In this document: piece by piece, positions 21,636-33,245 of the stretch
Layout: each line of letters starts with the position of its first letter
How positions within the stretch are numbered: the stretch's first letter is position 1
From: Phylloscopus collybita
Lineage: Eukaryota; Chordata; Aves; Passeriformes; Phylloscopidae
Direction: 5' to 3'
Length of the DNA stretch: 64,000 nt
Assembly (NCBI GenBank): GCA_027886175.1
Contig: JAJNNQ010000029.1
Span: 4,396,501 to 4,460,500 of the forward strand
The notes under the pieces: model-generated
What the model was told of the DNA's origin: nothing
The model's database searches: none
The model's input: only the letters and a program-made list of their open reading frames with translations
Position numbers and translations under genes: made by a program

Positions 21636-23479
21636 ATTTATCTTCTATTCATGGTGTTTATTTAAAGCTTTTCATTTTAAAGGCTATAATTGGAAGGCAA
21701 GTCAGAAGTTTAAAAGCTACCACAAATAAACTTTGACTGAGGGGGCGACAGATTAGCAAGATAGTGTCTTTTTCATCTTACCAGATCTTGACAGAGCACA
21801 AATCCACATCTGTCTGTTGTATAAATCAACAAAATTAGAAATCCCTGCTTCTGGGTTAGTTATTTCCATGAAAGATTATTTTATTATTTCTTTAGGGTGT
21901 GAATTTGATTACATTGCCCAGCAATAAATGCACATAAGTGCACATGCACACACATAAGCCAATTCCAAATAGTTGTAATACCAAACAAGTGTGTATGACT
22001 ATGGTGTGTGACTATGATCTGAAGTTTGTTTTTGAAGTCATCTGAACGGTTGAGTAAGCTTATTGTTAAAACAAAGCTGGAAACTGTTTCTTCAGGAGGA
22101 GGACAGAGTAGTTGGGTGAGACTTGTAAATAGAGTCAGCTTTCTTTACAAAGTGCTGAGTTCACAATGGGGTAAGGATGATCTTAAATACTTCTTGCACA
22201 GATGACCAGAAACATGCTTTCAGTTTGTCAACAGTTAGCACCCACAAGGACTATTTAACTAGTTATTGATGAAAAATTAAGTCCCAGCTAAAAGCCTTTA
22301 TTTTTCTTCATTTAAGAGTAAAGACATTAGCACTAGAAAAGGACTGATAATTAACTACTACAATAAACTCAAGACTTAATTTTACAGGCTCCTGTCGAAA
22401 GCATCTGCCTGGAATAAATCAACACCAAGCACCACTAGGCAAGGAAGACTCATCTGTATGCTTCCTTCTGCAGAAAAAGTGAATTGTTTTAATTTAAGTT
22501 GTTGTGCAATAAATACAGATGAACTGATTCTGTCCTGTGAGCTCCTCTCCTTAAGGAGGTAGCTCTGGGTTTTGTTGAATAGTCAGAATCAGCACAATTT
22601 CCAGTAGGAATGGCTGCCTGTGTTGCTATTCGTTCCAGCCAAATAAGCCTGTGCAGATGTTGATGTCCATCAAATCCATATTTCTCTTGCTTGATTTTCA
22701 AACAAATGGAAATCTTGAAATGTCAAGTGATGTAGCAAGAACAGATTTAAACAAGGGAATGACTTCACCTTTCCTAACAGAGTGAGATTTTTCACAGGAG
22801 AGGAAGGTCTCTCACTTGTCTGGCTCTTTGGCAGTGCTCTCTGCTGAAGTCCTGTCCAGGCTATCTCTTCCAGGGGAAGAAGGAACTCTGCATCATTTTA
22901 TGTAAAATAATCCAGTAGGTTCTGATCCCTTTTCATTCCCAGTTACCAGGTTTGAATTCTTGGTGACAGTTTATTTGTCTTTGGAGGCACTCCAGTGACA
23001 AATGTTTAAGGGAGTGTGGGACAATGGTGGAGAACAAGGGAGGCAGTTCATTGAACTGACAGTGACCATACAGTAAATAGAAGGAGATTCAAGCTTCATT
23101 GATCACCCAAGCGCACAGCAAATCTTTTGTGTACAATCACAATGGACATAACATAAGGTCTCTGTTTATTTTCAACAATATACACTGATGTATACAGACA
23201 GGCATACATACCTTTAAAATTGTTATGAAATGAAACCTTACCATGACCATAAGCAAAGCTCTGGTTTGGCCAAGTCTTTTCATGGTCACATTGGAAAACA
23301 TGGTGGATTTTACTTAGAATCTTCACTCCTCCTAAAAGCTGTTGGTCTACCAGATCTCTCACTACAGACTTGCCTCTATAGTGCATATCTCAGATAGGGC
23401 TGCAAAGGTGGCTGCAGGCAGCTTTACAGGTAGAGAACAAGACATTCCATTTCAATGTGATGCAAAACTAGTACTTGGT

Positions 23480-23579
23480 TTTTGGTGTTGGGGAGGGGTG
23501 GTTTGTGGGTTTTTGTGGGGTTTTTTTGGTATGGTGGTTTTTTGTGTGTGTGTGTTTGTTGTGTTTTGTTTTGTTTTAG
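23480..23579 (+). repeat. T/G-rich low-complexity tract
   Basis: Irregular G and T runs with (TG)n at about 23545-23555 and TTTTG units at the end. ORFs over it are compositionally biased and not genes. Confidence 0.9.
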
Positions 23580-25079
23580 TACACTGGAGTTTGAGGGGTA
23601 CTCCGAAAGAGGCAAAGTGCACATAATAATAAGAAGTGGGAAAGAATTCATCACCTTTTGAGTAATGGAAAATGCTTCTTGAGTGACTGAGTTGCATAGT
23701 CTTCAAATGTCACCAAAACAAACTTAGACCTTCAGTCGATTTTGTTCCTGTCAGCAGTAATAACTTCACACACTTCCACACTGCCTGTGGTAACACACCC
23801 ATTGCAAGTCCTAGGAAAAGTAGGTAGTTGTGCAACAAGAAACATTTTCAAATGGGAAGAGCAATGATTTCATGTCTGTGATATAGATTTGTAAGCAGGA
23901 AAGTTGAAAGTTACTGTATTTTACTTGAGGCATTGGCTGTGGTAGACAGTTGAAAAGGCTCACATTGACTGTCTGAATGACATAAGTAATGTGCTATTAG
24001 CATAAATACTTTCTAAGACATCCATTTAATCAATTTCTTAAATAACAGAATGATCTACTACAAAATAGTGGACTGTATACACTATATTTTGGCACAAAGA
24101 TGGTCATTCTCCCACTAGTAACCAGGGGCTCTAAATAAATGATTTCAACAATGTTTTATTAAAGGAGGACAAGAGCCCTCGAGCTGCATTAATCGGGGAG
24201 AAGTCGAGTGGCACTTTTGTTATGGAAATGTTAAACACATAATAGTTCAGGCAAACAATGTGGAGCCACTTCATTCTCTCAGCCGTGCTGACACCTCTTA
24301 AAGAAGAACTGCAGGGAAGGATGTGGGAAAGATTTGCTTTCTGAGGAAGCTTTCAGCTAATATTTTGGATATATACCTCCAAAATTCAACCAGTGCAAAT
24401 GTAACTGAAGGGCATAAAAATAAAACAATAAAGAAGGATGATTTATGCAGCTACTGATAGTGATGAGAGTTTGGTGCTCAAAATCAAAATAGTAATTGAC
24501 AAGCCTCCCTTTTCTTTAAAGTTTCTTTTTTCATGAATTTATTATGAGCCAAGTGAATATTATAGTAGAAGGTAAATGTACACAAAGAGAGATTTTTGTC
24601 AACACACAGAGATAGTGCTAATACTTTATCTTGGACATACATCAGGAAAGGAAAGAGGAACACCCTAGAGTAAGGCAATAGACGAAAGTTTAGTAGAGAT
24701 GGTCATGAGGTGAAGTGTGATGTATAGAAAACATAAAAATACATTAATAAAGTGATACAGAGTCTGCATAAAGAAAGATTCACATTCAAATGTGGTATTT
24801 TGAATGTATGAAAAGAAGAAAGGGTAGGGAAGAGGAGATGGCTGTTCTGTAGAAAGGTTTTGGGGAATTGATAGTGTATTTGCTAATAAGGAGACAGAAG
24901 ATTCAAAATAATATCAAGAAGTTAGCTGAGACACAGATTGAAAATAATGGGGGAATGCAGAAAGAAAGTTGATTTAGTAATTAGCTGGCAGTAATTACTG
25001 TCTTTAGTAATGTTGACACAGCCAGAAGGTAAGAGTAATGTGGAAATAAGATGAATATTTAGCCCTAGAAATTGGGGTT

Positions 25080-25636
25080 TTTTGTCCATCTCCAGAAGAC
25101 GGAGATGAAAGCTATCATCCCCATGTTCTTGGTGCTCATGACAGTGCAACTCAAACACTGGGTTCGGGTTTCAGACCACACCTCTCTCAGGTTCAGGAAG
25201 GATGTTGAGAAACTTGCAGGGCTACTAGAAAGCTGCCAGAATGGCTATAGTTTGTAACCAACAAGGAAAAGATGAGGGAGCTGAACTTAGTCCAACTGAA
25301 AAGTGAATCTAATGGCATCCTATACCATGGGAAGAAAACTTTAAAGGGCCCAAAACTTTACAGGGCCCAACTCTTTTCAGTAGTGTAAGAAGCTGTGACA
25401 AGGTGCAGCAGCACAGGCTATGACCAGTAGGTTCAGACTAAGCATTAGGAAGAACTTTGCCGGGAGGTGAAGGAGGTAGTGCAGGGCTGAGACAGTTTCC
25501 AAAAGAAACCCTGTCACCTCCATTGTTTGATGTTTCCAAGATTTGGCTAGCAAGAGATAACAGCTGATTTCTGGTGTTGGCTGGAACACAGCTTCTGGAA
25601 AAAGTTGGAAGTAGATCGTCTCTGGAGGTCCCATTA
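25080..25636 (+). mobile_element. Old diverged CR1 3' fragment
   Basis: Phrases such as AAGGATGTTGAGAAACTTGC, GATGAGGGAGCTGAACTTAG, AGACTAAGCATTAGGAAGAA and the ending GATCGTCTCTGGAGGTCCC follow, in order, the 3' third of a CR1-type LINE on the plus strand, with much substitution and indels. No octamer end is left. Left boundary approximate. Confidence 0.65.
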
Positions 25637-26579
25637 AATAAATTTCTATTATACTGTGATTTTAATGTTGACCTGATGATGGGAAATCCAAGAGGCTCCT
25701 TAGGTAGATGTAGAATGAGGTCAGGCTCAAGTATACACATGGCATATTTCAATGGAGGTTGTAATGCATGGCGACTGAGGAGAGAAGGTAACTATTACAC
25801 AAGGCCAGAGAAGATTGAAACAGTTGAAAAGGAGTCAAAGGGGGAGTTCAGGAGGAGAGTGGAAACCAAACCACAGAATTTAGTTCAGGACCTGAAGACA
25901 AGAGGAACAGAGGAAGCATAACACAAGGGAAATAGTGAAATATAAGGGAATATAGTGAGGAAAAGGAAAGTGTCCATCTAAGAGTAATGCTTATGAATTG
26001 GAAAATAGTTTGATTGGAAAGCGAAAGATAAGACTAGGAAAAAAATTGGAGGAAACTGGGAGTGCAGAAGGGGCGTCTCTTTCCTTTGCAAGAGAGAAAT
26101 ACTTATTTATAAACATATTCTCGGCCACAGAATCTTGCTGACTTGAAACAATAGAAATAAAATTCAGCTGAACTTTCTCCTTTATGTCTATGTGCAAATA
26201 TAGACAATGCAGACACAGTTTGTATTTTTAACTATCTGAGAGATTATGGTGCTCTGTGTAGTCACAAAACACACATCCTCATGTAAATAAACATAGCTTG
26301 CTAGATGTTGTCTAGCAAAAGCAAAAACAAGACATCTTTTTACAATGTCATATACTAAAATAATGCAATCGCCTACTACTTTATAGTGTATATGAGAGTG
26401 CATATCTGGCTTCCACTAGTTTTAATTGTTTAAAAAATAAAGAAAGTTAGGTGGCCTAAACAGAGTAAATACAAGCACTACAAGTTTCCAGTCATCCACT
26501 GGCGATGACTTCTAATTCAGGCAGTGATGGTAGCTGAAGAAGTATTGCATTCTGACATATTGCATCCCTACAAAGACGA
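25637..26579. other. Noncoding DNA between two CR1 copies
   Basis: A purine-rich, AGGA/GGAA-containing stretch (25770-26080) and then AT-rich sequence. The 115-residue ORF at 25574-25921 starts inside the CR1 fragment and runs through the purine-rich area. It has no family resemblance. Confidence 0.5.
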
Positions 26580-28612
26580 AATCAGGGAAGAATGCCAGGA
26601 GGCCTGCATGGATGAACAAGGAGCCCCTGGACAAATTTAAAACATGGAAACAATGGAAAAAGGGAAAGGTAGCCTGGGGCAGTACAAAGAAATTATCCCA
26701 ACAGCCAGGAAGATGGTTAGGAAAGATAAAACACTGGCAGTTGTAAATCTGGCCAGGGACATCAAGGATAGATAAAATAAAAAAGCTTCCTTAGGTACAT
26801 CATCAATAAAAGAAAGACCAGGTAAAATATGGCTCCTTTCAGGAGGGATATGGAAGACCTGGTTATGCAGGACATGGAGAAGGCTGATGTACTCAATGAC
26901 TTTTTAGCCTCAGTCTTCAGCAGCAAGTGCTCCAGCCAAACCCCCTGAGATGCAGAGGGGGAGAGTAGGGATTGGGAAAGTGAAGAAGGCCCTGTGCAGG
27001 AGAAGATCAGGCTCAAGAACATCTAAGGAACCTGAAGGTGCACAAGTCCATGGGTCCTGATGAGATGCATCTGAGGGTCCTGAGAGGACTGGCTGAGAAA
27101 GTGGCTAAGCTACTGCCCATTATAGTTGAGAAATCATATCAGTCTGGTGAAGTTCCCACTGACCAGAAAAGGGGAGATATAAGCCCCATTTTTAAAAAGG
27201 GAAGTAAGGTAGACCCAGGGAACTAAAGGCCAGTCAGTCTCACCTCAGTGCCTAGCAAGATCATGGAGTTTCCTCCTGTGCTAAGAGAAACTGTACTGAG
27301 AGACATGGAAAATAATCAGGTGATTAGCGACAACCAACATGGCTGCATTAAGGGCAAAACATGCCTAACTAACTTGATGGCCTTCTACGATGGGGTTATA
27401 TTGTAGACAAGGTGGACAAGGGAAGGGCAATAGATGTCATGTACCTGGACTTGTGGAAAGCATTGGACACTGTCCTGTACAATATCTTTGTCTCTAAACT
27501 GGAGAAATGCTGCCTTGATGGATAGAATACTCAGTGGATAAAGAACTGGCTGGATGGTCACACTCAAATAATTGTGGTCTACGGCTCAATGTCCAAGTGG
27601 AGAGCAGTGGCAGGTGGTGTCCTCAGGGCTCAGGATTGTGGCTGGGACTGTTCCACATCTCTGTCAGCGACATGGACAGTGAGGTTGAGTGTGCCCTCAG
27701 CAGGTTTGCTGATGACACCAAGCTGAGTGGAGCACTCAACACACTCAAGGGAAGGGATGTCATCCAGAGGGATCTTGACAAACTTGAAGAGTTGGGCCTG
27801 TGCAAACCTCATGAGGTTCAAAAAAGCCAAATGCAAGGTCCTACATCTGGGTCAGAGCAATCCCAAGTACAAATATAGGCTGTTGGAGGAATGGATTGAG
27901 AGCAGCCCAGGGAAGAATGACTTTGGTGTGCTGGTGGTTGAAAAGCTCAATATGACCCAGCTGTGTGCAATTACAGCCCAGCCCAGAAAGCCAACTATGT
28001 CCTGGGCTGCATCAGAAGAGATGTGAGCAGCAGGTCAGGAGAGGTGATTCTGCCCTTCTGCTCTGCTCTTCTGAGACCCTAGCTGGAGTATACTTCTGTG
28101 TAGGATACTGCATCCAGATTTGGGATGCCAAGCACAAGGAAGATGTTGACCTGTTGGAAGGTGACCAGAGGAGGCCACTAAGCTTTTCAGAGGGCTGAAG
28201 TACCTCTTCTATGAAGACAGGCTGAGAGAGTCAGGGTCGTTCAGCCCGGAGAAGAGAAGGCTCTGAGGAGAACTTTTAGTAGCCTTTCAGTGCCTAAAGG
28301 GGAATTACAAGAGAGCTGGAGAGGGACTTTTTACAAGGGCATGTCATGAAAGGACAAGGGGAAATGGCTTTAAGCTGAAGGATGGTAGATTTATATTAAC
28401 TATTAGGAAGAAATTCTTTACTGCAAGGGTAGTGAGGCACTGAAGCAGGTTGTCCAGAGAAATTGTGGACTCCCCAACCTTGGAGGCATTCAAGACCTTG
28501 ATAAAGCTTTGGTTATTCTGGTCTAGTGGAAAGTTCCCTGCCAGTGGCAGGGGTGTTGAAACTAGATGATCTTTTAAGTTTCTTCCAACCCAAACCATTC
28601 TATAATTATACA
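26580..28612 (+). mobile_element. CR1 LINE, about 2 kb, degenerate (copy 2)
   Basis: Plus-strand CR1 ORF2 remnant. Fragments include GPDEMHLRVLRGLAEKVAKL near 27046, GEVPTDQKRGDISPIFKKGS, then [15 protein letters not shown] after a stop at about 27224, and the reverse-transcriptase [14 protein letters not shown] with FADD at 27705-27716. The 3' region runs through TTAGGAAGAAATTCTTTACTGC to the terminus CAACCCAAACCATTCTATAATTATAC near 28612. Several in-frame stops and frameshifts show it is inactive. It is 5'-truncated, as is usual for CR1. Confidence 0.95.
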
Positions 28613-31600
28613 GTTATTCCTGATACACTTAATAGTGATGATCTTCATGTTACCTCTTTTCAGGAGTTACAGTGTTGCCCTGAATCCATTTAAACATTTT
28701 TGATGTCATGTAAAAATGTGTTATAGCAGGAAGTAAAGCAGCAGTCCACAGAAACTCTTATGGCTATCTTATTTTTCATATTGGTATATTCAGGTGTATA
28801 CCACATTTGCAAATTAGTCTATACAACCTGGCAAAGTCAAGTACAGACAGATGTCTTTGTCTGTGCATATCAGGAATTGAGGCCATGGAGGAAAATTCAA
28901 TACAAGAGTGGGAATTTGTATAGAAATTATATAGAAAGAACTGAAAGAACATATGTGCCAGATAATCTGTCCAGAACATCTCACCTTTCTTTGATTTAAA
29001 GTCTTGTTTGCATAGTTCCAAACCATTGATTTCTGTTAAAGGTAGTGTGAGTTTTCGGTAGTGTAACTGTTGTCAGAATTTACCCTTTGGCTTTCTTTCT
29101 ATACTTAGAAAGAAAGATTACTCAGTTAGTTAAATGAAGCTTATATGAATCAACGAGCAGCTAACACTTGGCTTTGGGCTGGTGTAGCTAAAAGCTGGCT
29201 AAAACCTACTGAAGTGAGCTTAAACCTATTGAATTGAGCAAAGCTGAGTGCCTGGATATGTTGAAGAACATGTTACTATGCAAAAGGTATTGCTAGAAAG
29301 GGAAGGATATATTTGTAAAAGGAGTGGATAGGATGTATGAAATCTGAGAAACTGTGGAATCTTTTCTCTTTGGGGCTGCTCAAATCTTGAGTGGTTCAGT
29401 TTTTGGCAATATTAGGCTAAATCTTAGAACATACTGACTGCATGTAGAGCCCGGATATAGTTCCTCCCATTATTTTCAGAAACTATTCTGACTCTTTTCA
29501 GATTTCATTGGGAACACTTTGGTCAGAATGCTATCTGGTTTTCTCACATCTGTGTGTAGTAAACAAAGAAAAAAGTTGTAGCAACCAAGTGCTAAGAAAC
29601 ATCCTGTCCCACAAGCTAGCTGAAGTCTGCCTTCAGCAGACTTCATGGGAACAAATTTTATTTTCTCAATTAATGTTATAGGGAAAAATTGTTACACTTA
29701 AGAGAACTAGTGAAAACATTGTGTGGTGACACTCTCAATCCAGATTTTAAGCCCATCATTGTCTTAATACTCTGCTGTGTAAATCAAGGGATATGGTTAC
29801 ACATTGTTAGCTCTGACTCAGTATATGTTTCTATTTTGTGGTAGGGATAACTGAGGCAGTTATCTCAGTTATAACTAAGATATAACTCTTCCTAACCCAT
29901 CCTGATTCTACTCAAGTCCTATCCTCATCCTGGGATATAGAAATGCTTTAAAATACACCTGCCATTCAGTTGTCTTCCAGAATGCTATCAGTAGTGCACT
30001 GCTGTTTGGAAAATATTTGAGCTCAAATCTCTTTTACCCCTGCTGTCTTTATGCACGAGAAAATTAAGGCAGGTTTAAACCAGCAAAAAGCTGGTTAAAC
30101 TACCTCCATTCTGTTTGGAGAATCTTTTGCACTGGGGAAATTCTAAATATCATGTTTGCTGCCAGAATGGGCAGGGACCCCATCAAAGACTTTTGTCAGC
30201 AGATCTTCTTCTAAGAAAGGGGAATAACTAGTAAATGAGTTGATGCCTTCTGAAATGGTACAAATATGTCCTTGACTCATTGTAGTCTGCAGAAATCATG
30301 GAACTTACATTTGCTTGGACTGGTTTTGTGATTCTTTAGTCAGCAAGCTTGATGGCAAAATAGTTCTGCAAACAGCTATAGCTGCTTAATATTTTATGTT
30401 TTCTGTTTTGGGAGGAGTAGTGCAGAGAAGAGATGAAAATGTGTTATGGAAATAAGCTAACTGAAAAAATTATTTTGGAAATATTTCTCTAACTCTGTAT
30501 CTTTTATGAGTTTCAATATTTAGTTATCAAGAGTGCATCAAAACGGACAAAATTACTATGAATGTGTCAAGAGACAAGGTCAGGGGAAAAAAAGATTAAA
30601 ATGAAAAATATTTTGTGCAATATTCTAGTGTAAATTGTGTACTGTGGAAGACAACATATAAATAGTCCTAGGCCAGCATGACAATCTAATGTCTTCTGTC
30701 ATTAAAAAAAGCCCATTATTTTAGATTCATTAAACTGAAGACATAAATCCTAAGAACAACGTGTCACTTCAAAACCAATTTAATCTTTAAAACAATGGTA
30801 TTTTTATTAAAAATTGCATTTTTCTTTTCTGAGTTTCCTTAAATAACTCTGAGGATATACATATCTTGAAATGAACTATTTAATATCCCACAGAGATGAG
30901 ATTTTAAACCTTTAGGGAATTCTGGTCTAAATGAGTGATATTTTTGTTTTATTAGAATTTCTGGTTTTTTAAATTTTAAGTAACTACCTATATTTAACAA
31001 TAGCTAAATATTCACTGTGAAGAAAAAGTGATGAATTGTGTGTATATATATATACCAGCCAGGCTTGCTTTTCTCCTGAGATTTCTATTCTTCTATTTGT
31101 TTCAGATTTGCTTAAGAAAAAGAATGTGAAAGACACGGTTTCAGAAACACACTGCCACTTTAAGAGGATACAACATGCCTATTAATAATTGTATTACTCC
31201 TCTATTATTGTTAAGAATAATGAAGGAATGGGAGCGTTGGCCCCCAAGCTGAATTTATCCTGAAATGTTTTCAATTAACTCTTGGCACCGGCAGGAAAGC
31301 ATCAAACCTTTCCCATGCTGAAATATGGAAAATCTGCAGGGAACATCCCAGCAGGAGTGGAATTTCATTAAAACAAGCACATCATAATTCAATGACTTCT
31401 GCACCCTCTTTAAGCCTTTCTATTGATAAGGAGTCCGAGGTGATTTTTATGGATTTGCAAAGAGAAATGATTTCATAAGATCTTTTCAAAGAGTTTGTTT
31501 TGGCTGAGGCATTTGAGTTATTATCTGCTCCCTGATGAAAAAAGAGTAAGACATTTGGCATAACTGTGGCTACCAAATAAGAGGCATAACTGATGAGATG

Positions 31601-32954
31601 TTAAGCAAAATTTTATCCCTCAAACAGATTTCTGTAATCTCTGTAGGAACCGACTCCACAATTATTTTCCCAGGTCTTTTAAAGTATTGCCATTAAAACC
31701 TGCACTTTTGAACAACTACATGTGGAAACTAAAGCAAGTTTGGGCTTAATTACACATTCAAATACAGGTATTCTAATATTAAATATACCCATGCATTTAG
31801 TCGTGATATATTAGATAAAGGTGTATATTGATTTAATAATATGCATATCATTTGCCCGTACATGGGTTGTCTTAAAATGTTTGGCTACCCTATATGCAAA
31901 TAAAATTAACATATATGTGGGATATAGTGTATTTTTAAACACCACTGAATGCTTAATATGTTTTTGCTGAAGTGTTGTATGACTTTATCTTGATATAACT
32001 CTCTACCCCCCGCAAAATAATTTTTCATGTCAGGATATAGCCAAGGTATAGAGGCATGAACTGTTGCTCATTACAAAACATTAACATTTATGTTTAGTAA
32101 CAGGTATGATAATCAAGCATTTTTGCTAATCCCCAGAAAAGGCTCAGGCTTTTTTAAATGCAGCTCAGGCTGCATTTCAAGTATAAGATTAAATATCTGT
32201 GTCAGTCTTGATTTGTCTGCTTTGAAGTGGTATTGAAAATTTATGGGAATGTCTTGTCTTTTTTTCTACTGAGTGTTCAAAAATATCACTTGTGTATTTT
32301 CTGCCACTCCCTCCATGGCACCACTACTCCTGAGGCAGGAAGAGCAACATGGAGAGTTAGGAAAGCAAGCTGCTGAGGCTAGCACCACACAAAGACAGGT
32401 TATGGGGAAGATGCTAAGAAGCAGATGGTACTTTGGGTGTGCTTTCCATAGGTAGAAGAAATTTTTATTCCTGTCCCTGTCCCATCCTCCTAAAAGGCCC
32501 CTAGGCTAAGTATCTCCAGTGCTGACTTGAGTACACAACTTATCCTTCTGAGACTAGAGTGGTACATGTTACGTGATGCCAGTTTGACACATTAACAAAT
32601 AGTTGCCAGATTCATCTGGTTGTCCTTTAGCAAGCTTGGATGACAAGAGCTCCTTCTAGACAGGCCAAGATCAGGAAACTCACATAAAATCAGCCAATGG
32701 GATTTGAATCCAGACTGTCACAATTTCACTGCATGTCTATTTTTCAAAATGAGCAGGAGGATTTAACTGACACACATATATCCACATTTTCACAGCAATC
32801 TGGTTTTTTTTTTCTTCAGCAACAAAGTTTTATTTTGAGATTTGAGTAGAATGATACTCATTTGTAGCTTACAGTTTTTCTTCCACGTATATGAGAGATG
32901 AAGAAATAATGTGGGAGTTATAGTACTAAGGGTTCTATTTTTCTGGAAGTACCC
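28613..32954. other. Noncoding DNA with a candidate conserved block
   Basis: AT-rich, free of recognisable mobile elements. The portion at about 31090-31580 has high complexity, TTAAT/ATTA-type homeodomain motifs and no simple repeats, and is the best regulatory candidate here. No gene. Confidence 0.5.
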
Positions 32955-33245
32955 CGGGATTTTTCTGCCTTCAGTTAGCCATGTTACACCAATACCTTTC
33001 ACATTCTCGACAGCCTGCAGCAAGGAGTTCCACTACTCTACAGCACAATTTTGAGAGGTTTTCCTCTTCTTTGGCAAGACTGCCACCTGACCTTTCCCTT
33101 GCTCCACAGTGATTTTTATAGCACTTTTCCACACCCCTTCTCAAGTTTTCTTTTTCCATGGAACCATTCCATCATTTTCATCATTCTTCCTGCTCTTTTC
33201 TGTACTACACAGAGTTTTATTATAATTTGGTGGGGATAGGAGGAA
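32955..33245 (-). mobile_element. Ancient CR1-like LINE fragment, minus strand
   Basis: Read on the plus strand, phrases such as GCAAGGAGTTCCACTACTCT, GTGATTTTTATAGCACTTTT, CACACCCCTTCTCAAG and GCTCTTTTCTGTACTACAC follow in order the antisense of an old amniote CR1/L3-type LINE 3' region. Divergence is high and there is no terminal repeat, so it probably predates the other CR1 copies here. The 62-residue minus-strand reading frame (32971-33159) lies inside it and is not a gene. Confidence 0.5.

Larger units (their letters stand above)
20705..25079. other. Downstream noncoding DNA
   Basis: AT-rich sequence after GAS1 with A-runs (20835-20850 and the A45) and one T/G tract. A repeat-free, higher-complexity segment at about 24100-24330 may be regulatory. 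No other gene is seen. Confidence 0.55.

Noticed and set aside
27534..27878. 114-residue ORF as a host gene
   Set aside because: It contains the [11 protein letters not shown] reverse-transcriptase motif and belongs to the degenerate CR1.
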